From assembly GCF_003019255.1 (NCBI RefSeq), contig NZ_CP027846.1, forward strand, positions 1,302,001-1,366,000: a DNA stretch of 64,000 nucleotides. The letters are read 5' to 3'. Below, in pieces: positions 25,503-34,475 of the stretch; positions within the stretch are counted from its first letter, which is position 1, and each line of letters opens with the position of its first letter. Below the pieces are notes generated by a model, which had not been told where the DNA came from, made no database searches, and saw nothing but the letters and a program-made list of their open reading frames with translations. This DNA is from Staphylococcus kloosii. Lineage in GTDB: Bacteria; Bacillota; Bacilli; Staphylococcales; Staphylococcaceae. The position numbers were made by a program, and so were the translations under genes.

Positions 25503-26618
25503 ATGGATATTAAGCAATTAAAACAAGATGTTATTACATACGCACATTCGATTGGTATAGATAGTATAGGTTTTACAACTGCAGATCCATTTGATGAATT
25601 GAAACAAAAACTTATAGATTATCATGAAAAAGGTTATGCTTCTGGTTTTGAAGAATCGGATATTTCATTGCGCACCGAACCTAAACTTTCATTGCCAACA
25701 GCTAGGTCTATTATAGCTATCGCAGTAGGATATCCTAATAAATTAAAAGGTGCTCCTAAAAGCGTAAAAGGTGATAGAAGAGGCATGTTTGCTCGCGCGT
25801 CATGGGGACAAGATTATCATACGATAATGAGAAATAGACTAGATAAATTAGCTGAGTATTTAAAAACTAAAGTGCCTGACGTTGAAGTACAATCAATGGT
25901 AGATACTGGCGTTCTATCTGATCGCGCTGTAGCCGAAAGGGCTGGCCTTGGTTTTGCTGGAAGAAATGGTTTTGTTATTAATCCCGATTTAGGTACATGG
26001 ACATACTTAGGTGAAATGCTAGTTAGTATTCCATTTGAACCTGATGATCCACTTATGGACAGTTGTGGTGATTGTACTATATGTGTAGATAGATGTCCTA
26101 CAGGTGCTTTAGTAGGTGATGGTCAATTAAATAGCCAAAAATGTATTAGTTTCTTAACCCAAACTAAAGGATATATGAAAGACGAATATCGTTATAAAAT
26201 TGGTAACAGATTATATGGTTGTGATACATGCCAACAAGTTTGTCCTAAAAATAAAGGAATTAATACGCAACATGACGATATCGTATTAGAACCTGAAATC
26301 CTGAAACCAAGATTAGTGCCATTACTAAAAATGAGTAATAAGGAATTTAAAAATACTTATGGTCATTTAGCTGGAGCTTGGAGAGGTAAAAAGCCAATTC
26401 AAAGAAATGCAATTTTAGCTTTAGCCCATTTTAAAGAAACTACAGCAATTCCCGAGTTGAAAGACGTTGCATTAAACGACCCTAGACCTATGATTAGAGG
26501 TACTGCATATTGGGCAATTGGTCAAATATTGGGGGATGAAGCAACTGAATTTATAAATAAACATTATGCTTCTGAAATTGAAGAAGTACAACAAGAAATG
26601 ATTAAAGGATTAGAATAG
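25503..26618 (+). CDS. queG: Epoxyqueuosine reductase QueG
   Basis: 371 residues. It catalyses the last step of queuosine formation, reducing epoxyqueuosine in the wobble position of tRNA with cobalamin and two [4Fe-4S] clusters. Cysteines occur as CGDCTICVDRCPTGAL (about 186-201) and CDTCQQVCP (about 240-248). An N-terminal cobalamin-binding region has the D-T-G-V-L-S-D-R-A motif (about 134-142), and the C-terminus is HEAT-like (about 290-371). ATG 25503 follows TGGAGTGAG. Only 13 bases separate it from trmL, another tRNA wobble-base enzyme, so an operon is likely. Confidence 0.93.
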   Translation: MDIKQLKQDVITYAHSIGIDSIGFTTADPFDELKQKLIDYHEKGYASGFEESDISLRTEPKLSLPTARSIIAIAVGYPNKLKGAPKSVKGDRRGMFARASWGQDYHTIMRNRLDKLAEYLKTKVPDVEVQSMVDTGVLSDRAVAERAGLGFAGRNGFVINPDLGTWTYLGEMLVSIPFEPDDPLMDSCGDCTICVDRCPTGALVGDGQLNSQKCISFLTQTKGYMKDEYRYKIGNRLYGCDTCQQVCPKNKGINTQHDDIVLEPEILKPRLVPLLKMSNKEFKNTYGHLAGAWRGKKPIQRNAILALAHFKETTAIPELKDVALNDPRPMIRGTAYWAIGQILGDEATEFINKHYASEIEEVQQEMIKGLE

Positions 26619-26631
26619 GAGAGTTAACCTT

Positions 26632-27102
26632 ATGACGAATCACATCGTATTATTTCAACCTGAAATACCAGGTAATACAGGCAGTATCGCTAGAACTTGT
26701 GCTGGCACATATACACATTTACATTTAATAAAACCATTAGGCTTTAGTACAGATGATAAAATGTTAAAACGAGCTGGTCTTGATTATTGGGATAGTGTTA
26801 ATATCACTTATCATGAAAGTATTGAGGAATTTTTTGAAGCAACTGAAGGTAATTATTATCTATTAACAAAATTTGGGAAAAAGACTTATTCCAATTTTGA
26901 TTTTTCTAATAGAGATGAAGAACATTACTTTATTTTCGGACGTGAAACGACTGGTTTACCTGATTGGGTTAAAGAAAAGTATCAAGATACTGCTTTAAGA
27001 ATGCCAATGAATACTAACATTAGATCATTAAATCTATCTAATACGGCATCGATTTTAATATATGAAGCTTTAAGACAACAAGATTTTCCAAACTTAACGT
27101 AA
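26632..27102 (+). CDS. trmL: tRNA (cytidine(34)-2'-O)-methyltransferase TrmL
   Basis: 156 residues of the SPOUT class, the usual length for TrmL/CspR. Motifs: LFQPEIPGNTGSIARTC (about 6-22), the SAM-binding knot FGRETTGLPDW (about 103-113) and MPMNTNIRSLNLSNTASI (about 124-141). It methylates the ribose of the wobble base in tRNA-Leu species. It follows queG closely with an AGGAGAG ribosome site; the pairing of two wobble-base modifiers suggests joint control. Confidence 0.92.
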   Translation: MTNHIVLFQPEIPGNTGSIARTCAGTYTHLHLIKPLGFSTDDKMLKRAGLDYWDSVNITYHESIEEFFEATEGNYYLLTKFGKKTYSNFDFSNRDEEHYFIFGRETTGLPDWVKEKYQDTALRMPMNTNIRSLNLSNTASILIYEALRQQDFPNLT

Positions 27103-27284
27103 TTGATATAGTTAAAATAGTGAAATGACAGATAAAGACTTGTATAATTAAATTATCTAGAATGATAAATTATACAATGATGTTAATAATGGTATAAACA
27201 ATGCGTTTATTAGCTTACAAACTAGGGTAGTAGTAAAGCAATGTAAACGTCTATATTTAATAGATAACAAGGAGTGCAAACACT

Positions 27285-27884
27285 ATGGCAATGAACTTTA
27301 AAGTTTTAGAAAATGAAAATATCGTAGCAGAATATGTAGCTGATATTTTAAGAAAACAATTCAATAACAATCCGACAACTATTGCTGGGGTACATCTTGC
27401 AAAAGATAATGCGCCTGTTTTAGATGAACTAAAGAAAAATGTTGATACACACGCTGTAGATTTCAGTCAAATTAATATTTTAGATTATGATGACAATAAA
27501 TCATATTATGAAGCATTAGGTGTACCAGAAGGTCAAATTTACAATATATCATTTAGTGAAGATACAGAGTCATTTATCGGTGATAAAATCAAAACTAAAG
27601 AGAATAAAGGTAAATTAATTTTACAAGTAGGTTCAATTGATAGTTCAGGTAATTTAGATGTTAGTATTCGCCAAGGATTATTAAATGCACGTGAAGTATT
27701 TTTAGTTGTTACAGGTAGCGATAAAAAAGAAGCGGTGCATAAATTATACGAAGAAAACGGTAAAACAAGTTATGAACCAGCAGATTTAAAAGCGCATAGA
27801 ATGGTTAATGTTATTTTAGATGAAGCTGCTGCTGAAGGTTTACCTGAAGACGTTCGTCATTATTTTACTGCCAAATTTGCGTAA
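27285..27884 (+). CDS. Glucosamine-6-phosphate isomerase/6-phosphogluconolactonase family protein
   Basis: 199 residues. It resembles the NagB/6-phosphogluconolactonase fold, with a TIAGVHLAKDNAPVLDEL opening, a central ALGVPEGQIYNISF and a C-terminal VNVILDEAAAEGLPEDV. It is shorter than true NagB (~240) and lacks the obvious NagB motifs, so catalytic activity is uncertain. Similar proteins are conserved in staphylococci. AAGGAGTG precedes ATG 27285. The small acidic gene follows 37 bases later, probably in the same transcript. Confidence 0.6.
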   Translation: MAMNFKVLENENIVAEYVADILRKQFNNNPTTIAGVHLAKDNAPVLDELKKNVDTHAVDFSQINILDYDDNKSYYEALGVPEGQIYNISFSEDTESFIGDKIKTKENKGKLILQVGSIDSSGNLDVSIRQGLLNAREVFLVVTGSDKKEAVHKLYEENGKTSYEPADLKAHRMVNVILDEAAAEGLPEDVRHYFTAKFA

Positions 27885-27921
27885 TTTAATACAATGAGTT
27901 AGTTATGAGAGGTGAATTATA

Positions 27922-28101
27922 ATGACTCATGAAAATAAACATCAACAACATGAAAATGATGAAAACATTGAAAATGAAATGGTTGATGATTACTCTGATT
28001 TAGTCGAATTAGGCAAGGAAATGGAACAAATTTCGGAAGAAAACGATGAAGATAAACTTAACAAAACGCATGATTCAGAAACACGCTCCGATTTAGACTA
28101 A
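27922..28101 (+). CDS. Small acidic protein (SAS053-like)
   Basis: 59 residues with good ribosome site (GAGAGGTGA) before ATG 27922. It is extremely acidic: roughly 22 of 59 residues are Asp or Glu, with a His/Asn/Glu-rich start (ENKHQQHENDENIENEM) and a central SDLVELGKEMEQISEEND. It resembles the staphylococcal SAS053 family, for which a DNA-mimic or gyrase-inhibitor role has been named in annotation; I cannot confirm this here. A strong terminator follows at 28110. Confidence 0.65.
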   Translation: MTHENKHQQHENDENIENEMVDDYSDLVELGKEMEQISEENDEDKLNKTHDSETRSDLD

Positions 28102-28109
28102 ATATGATT

Positions 28110-28141
28110 AACACTATTGATTACGTATCAATAGTGTTTTT
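28110..28141 (+). terminator. Terminator
   Basis: AACACTATTGAT (28110-28121) pairs perfectly with ATCAATAGTGTT (28127-28138), followed by T-run. Confidence 0.9.
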
Positions 28142-28219
28142 CTATTCACAAAAGCAGTCATCATTTTGTTATGCATGTGTTATGATAAAGACATTAAATT
28201 GGTTAAGGAGAAAATAAGA

Positions 28220-28636
28220 ATGATAGCAAAAAATTGGAAATACATAATGATCGCAGCTGTCGTTATTAATTTAATTTCAATCAAAGGTTTCCCAATGGCA
28301 ATTGGAGCGATATATTTACCTATTTTATTCAAAGTAATAAAAATGCAAATTAATTTATCAAAAGGATTAGTAGATAATGTAAATCCTAAAACATTTATTA
28401 AATCAAACCAAACAGGTGTTATTATAAGTGTTATTTGTTGTATTGTAATATCAGTTTTATTGATGAAACCATTAAACAATTTTTATAGTAATTTAGATGG
28501 AATTTTAGGTGCATTAATAACAATAAGTCCTTTAACGATGATAATAGGGGCTATATTGTTAATATTAACAGCTATTGGCGTTATTCAAGCTGCTAAAAAC
28601 TTCTATGCTAATACTACAATGACTGACAACAACTAA
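28220..28636 (+). CDS. Small membrane protein, unknown
   Basis: 138 residues from ATG 28220, selected by AAGGAG at 28205; the in-frame upstream ATG at 28166 has no ribosome site. Four predicted spans (about 7-22, 26-42, 69-87 and 100-125), separated by a Lys-rich loop (KVIKMQINLSKGLVDNVNPK). No family is recognised. Single-gene unit ended by a terminator at 28649. Confidence 0.6.
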   Translation: MIAKNWKYIMIAAVVINLISIKGFPMAIGAIYLPILFKVIKMQINLSKGLVDNVNPKTFIKSNQTGVIISVICCIVISVLLMKPLNNFYSNLDGILGALITISPLTMIIGAILLILTAIGVIQAAKNFYANTTMTDNN

Positions 28637-28648
28637 ATAGAAGTACTG

Positions 28649-28700
28649 AACTAGAACAATTTTTCAAAATTTCATTTTGTCTTATTTGTTCTAGTTTTTT
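28649..28700 (+). terminator. Terminator
   Basis: AACTAGAACAA (28649-28659) pairs with TTGTTCTAGTT (28686-28696), followed by TTTT. Confidence 0.75.
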
Positions 28701-28819
28701 ATTTCAATACAATAATTTGACTCTTATCATGAAAACGCTATATTATGTGATTGCCCGACTAATTTAATTAATGATATACTAAAGTTGAACAAAGATAATC
28801 ACAGGGGGAGAGACACATT

Positions 28820-30205
28820 ATGTCTGTAAGAATTGAACATGATACATTTGGAGAAATAGAAGTACCAGCCGATAAATATTGGGGAGCTCAAACTGAACGT
28901 AGTAAAAGAAATTTCCCTGTCGGCAAAGAACGTATGCCTATCGAAGTTGTTTATGGCTTCGCTCAATTAAAAAGAGGCGCAGCTCTAGCTAACCATGAAT
29001 TAGGTAAATTATCCGATGTTAGAAAAGATGCAATTGTGCATGCTTGTGATCGAATTTTAAATAAAGAGTTAGACGAACATTTTCCATTAGTTGTATGGCA
29101 AACAGGTAGTGGTACTCAAAGTAACATGAACGTAAATGAAGTTGTAAGTTTTGTTGCCAATCAATACTTAGAAGAGCAAAACGAAACAGCAGATATTCAT
29201 CCTAATGATGATGTAAACAAATCACAAAGTTCAAACGATACATTCCCAACTGCAATGCATGTTGCGCTTTATACTGAAATTGAAACTAAATTAGAACCAG
29301 CACTAAAATCTTTAAGAGATACATTTAAAGATAAAGAACAACAATTCCAAGAAATTATTAAAATTGGACGTACACACTTACAAGATGCGACACCAATTAG
29401 ATTAGGCCAAGAAATTAGTGGTTGGAGATATATGTTAGATAAATGTGAAACGTTATTACATGAATCTAAAGCACATATTTTAAACTTAGCTATTGGTGGT
29501 ACTGCTGTAGGTACTGGAATCAATGCACATCCTGAATTTGGTAATAAAGTAGCGAAATTTATTTCTGAAAATACTGGATATCCTTTCGTATCATCAGAAA
29601 ACAAATTCCATGCTTTAACGTCTCACGATGAAGTTGTGCAATTACATGGTACTTTAAAAGCATTAGCGGCTGATTTAACTAAGATTGCAAATGACGTAAG
29701 ATGGTTGGCATCTGGTCCACGTGCTGGCTTAGCTGAAATCTCTATCCCTGAAAATGAACCAGGTTCATCAATTATGCCTGGTAAAGTGAATCCAACGCAA
29801 TGTGAAATGTTAACAATGGTTGGCGTTCAAGTTATGGGTAATGATGCAGCAGTAGGTATCGCAAGTTCACAAGGTAACTTCGAATTAAACGTTTATAAAC
29901 CAGTGATTATGCATAATACATTACAATCTATTTATTTATTAGCAGATGGTATGCAAACATTTAATGATAATTGTGCTGTAGGTATCGAACCTATCAATGA
30001 AAACATTGATAATTACTTAAATCAATCATTAATGTTAGTAACGGCTTTAAATCCACATATTGGATATGAAAAAGCTGCACAAATTGCCAAAAAAGCACAT
30101 AAAGAAGGATTAACACTAAAAGAATCTGCAATTCAATCAGGTCACTTAACTGAAGAACAATTTGAAGAGTGGATTAAACCAGAAGACATGGTAGATCCTA
30201 AATAA
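28820..30205 (+). CDS. fumC: Fumarate hydratase class II
   Basis: 461 residues. It interconverts fumarate and L-malate in the TCA cycle (iron-independent homotetramer). Motifs: TGSGTQSNMNVNEV (about 96-109), SSNDTFPTAMH (about 137-147), GRTHLQDATP (about 184-193) and the signature GSSIMPGKVNPTQCEM (about 315-330), with the catalytic Ser in the SS loop. GGGGGAG precedes ATG 28820. Single-gene unit with a strong terminator, and conserved next to the AirSR region in staphylococci. Confidence 0.97.
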   Translation: MSVRIEHDTFGEIEVPADKYWGAQTERSKRNFPVGKERMPIEVVYGFAQLKRGAALANHELGKLSDVRKDAIVHACDRILNKELDEHFPLVVWQTGSGTQSNMNVNEVVSFVANQYLEEQNETADIHPNDDVNKSQSSNDTFPTAMHVALYTEIETKLEPALKSLRDTFKDKEQQFQEIIKIGRTHLQDATPIRLGQEISGWRYMLDKCETLLHESKAHILNLAIGGTAVGTGINAHPEFGNKVAKFISENTGYPFVSSENKFHALTSHDEVVQLHGTLKALAADLTKIANDVRWLASGPRAGLAEISIPENEPGSSIMPGKVNPTQCEMLTMVGVQVMGNDAAVGIASSQGNFELNVYKPVIMHNTLQSIYLLADGMQTFNDNCAVGIEPINENIDNYLNQSLMLVTALNPHIGYEKAAQIAKKAHKEGLTLKESAIQSGHLTEEQFEEWIKPEDMVDPK

Positions 30206-30220
30206 TCATTTATTAAATTA

Positions 30221-30257
30221 AAAACGTTACCGCATTCATTGCGGTAACGTTTTTTTA
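30221..30257 (+). terminator. Terminator of fumC
   Basis: AAAACGTTACCGCA (30221-30234) pairs perfectly with TGCGGTAACGTTTT (30240-30253). The stem can also end the convergent leftward gene. Confidence 0.92.
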
Positions 30258-30263
30258 TAAATC

Positions 30264-31088
30264 TTATTTGTCGTCTAATGATACAGAAATAAGCTCTTGT
30301 GTAAGTGGATGTGTAAATTCAATTTGATGACTGTTTAATTTTAATTGACGTAACGTAGAGTTTCCATATAGTGGATCACCTATAACAGGATGTCCAATTT
30401 CTGCTAAATGTACACGAATTTGATGAGTACGTCCAGTATCTAATTTTAAATCTAATTCACAAACATTTTCATCTATCATTTTGGAATCAATAATGTGCGT
30501 AATCGCGCGTTGGCCAGTCGTTGAAATTCTTCTACGATTTGGATGGAACTTATCTTTTCCAATTGGCATATCTATCGTTTGAGGTTTAATAGGTAACAAA
30601 CTATGAACGTGTGCTTTATATATACGTTCTATTTTATTTTCTTCTAGCATTTTATCTAATATTTTTTTCATTATTGGATTTTTAGTTACGATAAGTAAAC
30701 CTACAGTTTCTTGGTCAAGTCGATGTATTGGCTCGACGTAATCACTATCGATTGTATAAATGACATGATTCATTAGTGTGTTACTCTCTTTTAAATCATT
30801 CGGGTGAGTTTTCACGCCTTTAGGTTTCATAACAACTGCAATATCATCGTCTTCATAATAAATTTGTGCATATCTATAACTTGGTAAATAATTACTTTTT
30901 TCTTCAGGTGTAGGGATATAGACCTCATCACCAGCATATACCTTAGTTGTAAATTTGCTTATTTCACCATTTATTGTTATTTCCTTCGACATATTTAATA
31001 AATGTAAATCTTTTTTAGGTAATGTTAATGCTTGAAATATCTCTCTTAATGTTTTGCTATCATAGCTTTGTGGGATTGTAAATTTCAT
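30264..31088 (-). CDS. RluA family pseudouridine synthase
   Basis: 274 residues. GAGGAGGAAG lies just upstream of the ATG at 31088; a longer in-frame start 30 bases upstream lacks a site. An S4-like N-terminal part (about 1-70) precedes the catalytic domain with the RluA motif PIHRLDQETVGLLIVTKN (about 119-136), where the Asp of HRLD attacks uridine. RTHQIRVHLAEIGHPVIGDPLYG follows, cited in part, near 225-247. It modifies rRNA or tRNA uridines; which one is not clear (RluA/RluC/RluD-like). Convergent with fumC. Confidence 0.9.
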   Translation of the reverse strand: MKFTIPQSYDSKTLREIFQALTLPKKDLHLLNMSKEITINGEISKFTTKVYAGDEVYIPTPEEKSNYLPSYRYAQIYYEDDDIAVVMKPKGVKTHPNDLKESNTLMNHVIYTIDSDYVEPIHRLDQETVGLLIVTKNPIMKKILDKMLEENKIERIYKAHVHSLLPIKPQTIDMPIGKDKFHPNRRRISTTGQRAITHIIDSKMIDENVCELDLKLDTGRTHQIRVHLAEIGHPVIGDPLYGNSTLRQLKLNSHQIEFTHPLTQELISVSLDDK

Positions 31089-31248
31089 AACTTCCTCCTC
31101 AATATTCTTTATTATCATACCATATTCATATCGTTTAAAAAATTAACTTTAAGAAATATATAAGAAAGTTAACGGACTATTTTCAATAATAAATTTAACA
31201 TTGTATAATGTTAATTAATTGAAAAGTGTTCAAGACTGGGGCGGTAAA

Positions 31249-32358
31249 ATGGAAAAACCAACGCGTTTGGCTTTGCTGAAAGAAATAGCAGAGTTTTTAA
31301 ATGAAGAGACAGAAACATATGATATGATGCAAGGCGCACTTAAATTTTTAATTAATGGTAGTGATTTTAGTACAGGCTGGATATTTTTTATTGATCATGA
31401 GGGCAATCATGAACTTGTTTCTGATACCAATCTACCAGGTGCGTTGACTAAAAATAATTGTCAGTATATGCAAGAAGGTACATGTTGGTGTGTACAAGCA
31501 TATAATAACGAAAAATTAACAAAGGCTTCTAATATAATTAACTGTTCCCGTATTAATTTAGCCACAAAGGCACATTACGAAGAAACAGATGGTATTACAC
31601 ATCATGCGACAGTACCATTAAGATCAGGACAAGAGCAGTTTGGACTGTTAAATGTTGCGACACCATATACAACAAGTTATAGTGAAGAAGATTTAGAACT
31701 ATTAGAATCGGTGGCATTTCAAATAGGTTCTGCTATTAAACGTATTTGGTTGACCGACCAAGAAAAAGAAGCGGCACGAATAAATGAACGTAATAGGTTG
31801 GCACGTGATTTACATGATTCAGTAAATCAAATGTTATTTTCAGTAAAACTCACAGCACATGCAGCTAAGGCAATGTCCAAAGAAGAAATGTCAAAAAATG
31901 CATTTAACACGATTGAAGAAACAAGTCAGCAAGCTGTAAATGAAATGCGTGCATTAATTTGGCAATTAAAGCCGATTGGATTAGAACAAGGCTTAGTTAA
32001 TGCCTTAAAAAGTTATTGTGAAATGATGCAATTAAATTTAAATGTCCAAGTAGAAGGCTTAATTAACGTACCAAGTTTAATAGAAGAAAATGTGTATCGT
32101 ATTTTACAGGAAGCAATTAATAATGTGAAAAAGCATGCAAACACAAAGGAAATAGAGCTGACATTAAATCAACATGATAAATATTTATATATTGAAATCG
32201 CAGATTATGGTACAGGATTTAATATTCAACATAAGTCACATCAAGTATCACATGGATTGAATAATATGAGACAACGTATAAAAATGATTAATGGTAAAAT
32301 TAATATTCAATCTAGCAATGGACAAGGCACAAGAATAACATTAACCATTCCAATTTAA
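31249..32358 (+). CDS. airS: Oxygen/redox-sensing histidine kinase AirS (YhcS)
   Basis: 369 residues from ATG 31249; an in-frame TTG at 31219 lacks a ribosome site. A GAF domain (about 10-165) holds four cysteines, C71-x7-C79-x-C81-x17-C99, the pattern that in S. aureus AirS binds a [2Fe-2S] cluster. A HisKA_3 dimer region follows, with phosphoacceptor His189 in ARDLHDSVNQ and a C-terminal HATPase (NNVKKHANT N-box; DYGTGF; GHGLNNM-like). No membrane segment, so it is cytoplasmic. It pairs with airR, 23 bases downstream, to control respiration and cell wall genes. Confidence 0.9.
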   Translation: MEKPTRLALLKEIAEFLNEETETYDMMQGALKFLINGSDFSTGWIFFIDHEGNHELVSDTNLPGALTKNNCQYMQEGTCWCVQAYNNEKLTKASNIINCSRINLATKAHYEETDGITHHATVPLRSGQEQFGLLNVATPYTTSYSEEDLELLESVAFQIGSAIKRIWLTDQEKEAARINERNRLARDLHDSVNQMLFSVKLTAHAAKAMSKEEMSKNAFNTIEETSQQAVNEMRALIWQLKPIGLEQGLVNALKSYCEMMQLNLNVQVEGLINVPSLIEENVYRILQEAINNVKKHANTKEIELTLNQHDKYLYIEIADYGTGFNIQHKSHQVSHGLNNMRQRIKMINGKINIQSSNGQGTRITLTIPI

Positions 32359-32381
32359 GATTGATTGAAAGGAAGAGTAAT

Positions 32382-33005
32382 ATGCATCGAATAATACTAG
32401 TAGATGATCACCATATAGTAAGACAAGGTTTAGAATTTTTACTATCTACAGTTGAAAATTTAGAAGTTATTGAAGGATTTTCAGATGGAGAATCATTTTT
32501 AAATTACATAGCAGAAAATGAATTACCAGATATTGTACTGCTGGATTTAGTAATGCCTAATATGAATGGTATAGAAATTACCGAGAAGTTAAAAACGACA
32601 TACCCTCAAATTAAAATATTAGTATTAACAAGTTATATTGACGATGAACACGTCATTTCTGCTATCGATAAAGGCGCCGACGGATACGAAATGAAAGATG
32701 TTGAGCCTGAGCAACTTATAGATTCAATTAATAGAGTATTGAATGGCGAAAAAATTATTCATCCTCAAGCTCAAAATGTAATAGAAAGTGTTAATAAAAA
32801 ACCTCATATGACGAATAAATTATCAAAGAGGGAAATTGAAGTGTTGACCGAAATGGTCAAAGGCAAAACGAATAAAGAAATAGCAGCAACGTTATTTGTT
32901 TCTGAAAAAACTGTTAAAACACATGTCAGTCATATATTTAATAAATTGCAAGTTACTGATCGTACGAAAGCTGCAATTTACGCGATGGAAAATAAATTAA
33001 TATAA
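32382..33005 (+). CDS. airR: Response regulator AirR (YhcR), NarL/LuxR type
   Basis: 207 residues from ATG 32382 (AAAGGAAGAG ahead). Receiver domain (about 1-120) with acid pocket D8-D9, phosphoacceptor Asp55 (VLLDLVMPN), Thr/Ser near LVLTSY and Lys in DGYEMKD. The C-terminal LuxR-type HTH (about 140-205) has LSKREIEVLTEMVKGKTNKE and FVSEKTVKTHVSHIFNKL. In S. aureus it acts with AirS under changing oxygen. A terminator follows at 33016. Confidence 0.92.
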   Translation: MHRIILVDDHHIVRQGLEFLLSTVENLEVIEGFSDGESFLNYIAENELPDIVLLDLVMPNMNGIEITEKLKTTYPQIKILVLTSYIDDEHVISAIDKGADGYEMKDVEPEQLIDSINRVLNGEKIIHPQAQNVIESVNKKPHMTNKLSKREIEVLTEMVKGKTNKEIAATLFVSEKTVKTHVSHIFNKLQVTDRTKAAIYAMENKLI

Positions 33006-33015
33006 AAAAACGTAG

Positions 33016-33048
33016 CCATGTATTGATATTTTAATGCATGGTTTTTTT
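33016..33048 (+). terminator. Terminator of airSR
   Basis: CCATGTATT (33016-33024) pairs with AATGCATGG (33033-33041), followed by seven T. Confidence 0.8.
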
Positions 33049-33122
33049 GTTCTTTGTATATTTATACTTCCCAAAATGTAAAATTACTATATAATAAACA
33101 GTAATAACAAGGAGGGATGAAA

Positions 33123-34418
33123 ATGAAAACAAAGAATCTTAGTATTAAAATTGTTATTGCTCTTGTTTTAGGAATTACCGTGGGTTCAATTTGTAATATT
33201 TATGCACAGTCTAATTTTGTAACTAGTATTGATAAGTATGTATTTAACGTAGTTGGGCAAATATTCTTGAATCTAATATTTATGTTGGTAGTACCTGTTG
33301 TATTTGTATCTATTGTATTAGGGGTTGTAGGCGTAGGGGATCCAAAGTTACTCGGTGGCATAGGAGCTAAAACACTCGCATTCTTTTTATCAACTACTGC
33401 TATAGCTATATGTATAGGAATCGCATTGGCTTTAATATTTAAACCAGGTGCTGGACATTCGGATTTACTAAATAGTGAAGATGTAACCAAGTATCAGCAA
33501 ACTTTAAATAAGCAAAATGAAAGTCAAGATTCCGCTGCTAAACAAACTTTTGATCAGACATTGATTAATTTATTCCCTAAAAATCCATTACAAGCTATGT
33601 CGGAAGGTAATATGCTACAAATCATCACTTTCGCAATCTTTATCGGTATAGGTATTATAATGGTAGGGTCCAAAGCACAAGTCGTTCATAGGTTTTTTGA
33701 ACAATTTAATGAGGTACTCATGTACGTTATTACTATGATTATGAATTTATTTGCACCAATTGGGACATTCGGCTTAGTTGCACACGCATTTACAGGTGCT
33801 GGATTTGGTGCCATTAAACAGTTGGGATTATATTTCGTTATCGTTTTAGCTGCACTATTAATTCACTTCTTCGTAGTTTATGGTGCTGCAGTTAGAGTAT
33901 TAGGCAAACATAGTCCTTTAGCATTCTTTAAAGGATTTCTACCTGCAATTACACTTGGCTTTAGTTCATCAAGTTCAAATGCAGCATTACCTGTATCAAT
34001 GAACTGTACTAAAAAAATGGGTGTAAGACCAGAAATCGCTAGTTTTGTTCAACCATTAGGTGCCACAATAAACATGGATGGTACGGCAATCATGCAAGGG
34101 GTTGCTACAATTTTTATTGCACAAATCTCTGGTGCACAGTTATCAGTACTACAATTAATTACAGTTGTAGTTGTCGCAGTAGTTGCTTCCATAGGTACAG
34201 CAGGGGTGCCAGGCGTAGGATTAATTATGTTAGCAATGGTCTTAAATGCTGTTGATTTAAATCCAGCTGCTATCGGTATCATACTTGGTATTGATAGATT
34301 ATTAGATATGACTAGAACTTCGGTAAATATTACTGGAGATGCCGCTTGTGCTTTAATTATTTCAAAAAATGAAGATAAAAAAATTGAACATGCGCAAGTC
34401 CAACATGCACATAGTTAA
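33123..34418 (+). CDS. Dicarboxylate/amino acid:cation symporter (DAACS family)
   Basis: 431 residues. GGAGGG at 33111-33116 fits ATG 33123; the ATG at 33117 is too close. About eight spans and two hairpin loops: serine-rich hairpin motif FSSSSSNAALPVS (about 282-294) and the PLGATINMDGTAIMQG motif (about 310-325), followed by GTAGVPG and DRLLDMTRTSVNITGD. Family members take up glutamate, aspartate, C4-dicarboxylates or, in cystine-type members, cystine with Na+/H+. The substrate is not certain. It ends in a His/Gln-rich tail (EHAQVQHAHS). Confidence 0.9.
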   Translation: MKTKNLSIKIVIALVLGITVGSICNIYAQSNFVTSIDKYVFNVVGQIFLNLIFMLVVPVVFVSIVLGVVGVGDPKLLGGIGAKTLAFFLSTTAIAICIGIALALIFKPGAGHSDLLNSEDVTKYQQTLNKQNESQDSAAKQTFDQTLINLFPKNPLQAMSEGNMLQIITFAIFIGIGIIMVGSKAQVVHRFFEQFNEVLMYVITMIMNLFAPIGTFGLVAHAFTGAGFGAIKQLGLYFVIVLAALLIHFFVVYGAAVRVLGKHSPLAFFKGFLPAITLGFSSSSSNAALPVSMNCTKKMGVRPEIASFVQPLGATINMDGTAIMQGVATIFIAQISGAQLSVLQLITVVVVAVVASIGTAGVPGVGLIMLAMVLNAVDLNPAAIGIILGIDRLLDMTRTSVNITGDAACALIISKNEDKKIEHAQVQHAHS

Positions 34419-34436
34419 TTGAATATACTGAAAAAT

Positions 34437-34467
34437 AAAAGCCTAACAATTGCTGTTAGGCTTTTTT
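34437..34467 (+). terminator. Bidirectional terminator between symporter and purU
   Basis: AAAAGCCTAACA (34437-34448) pairs with TGTTAGGCTTTT (34454-34465). Confidence 0.88.
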
Positions 34468-34475
34468 ATCTCACT

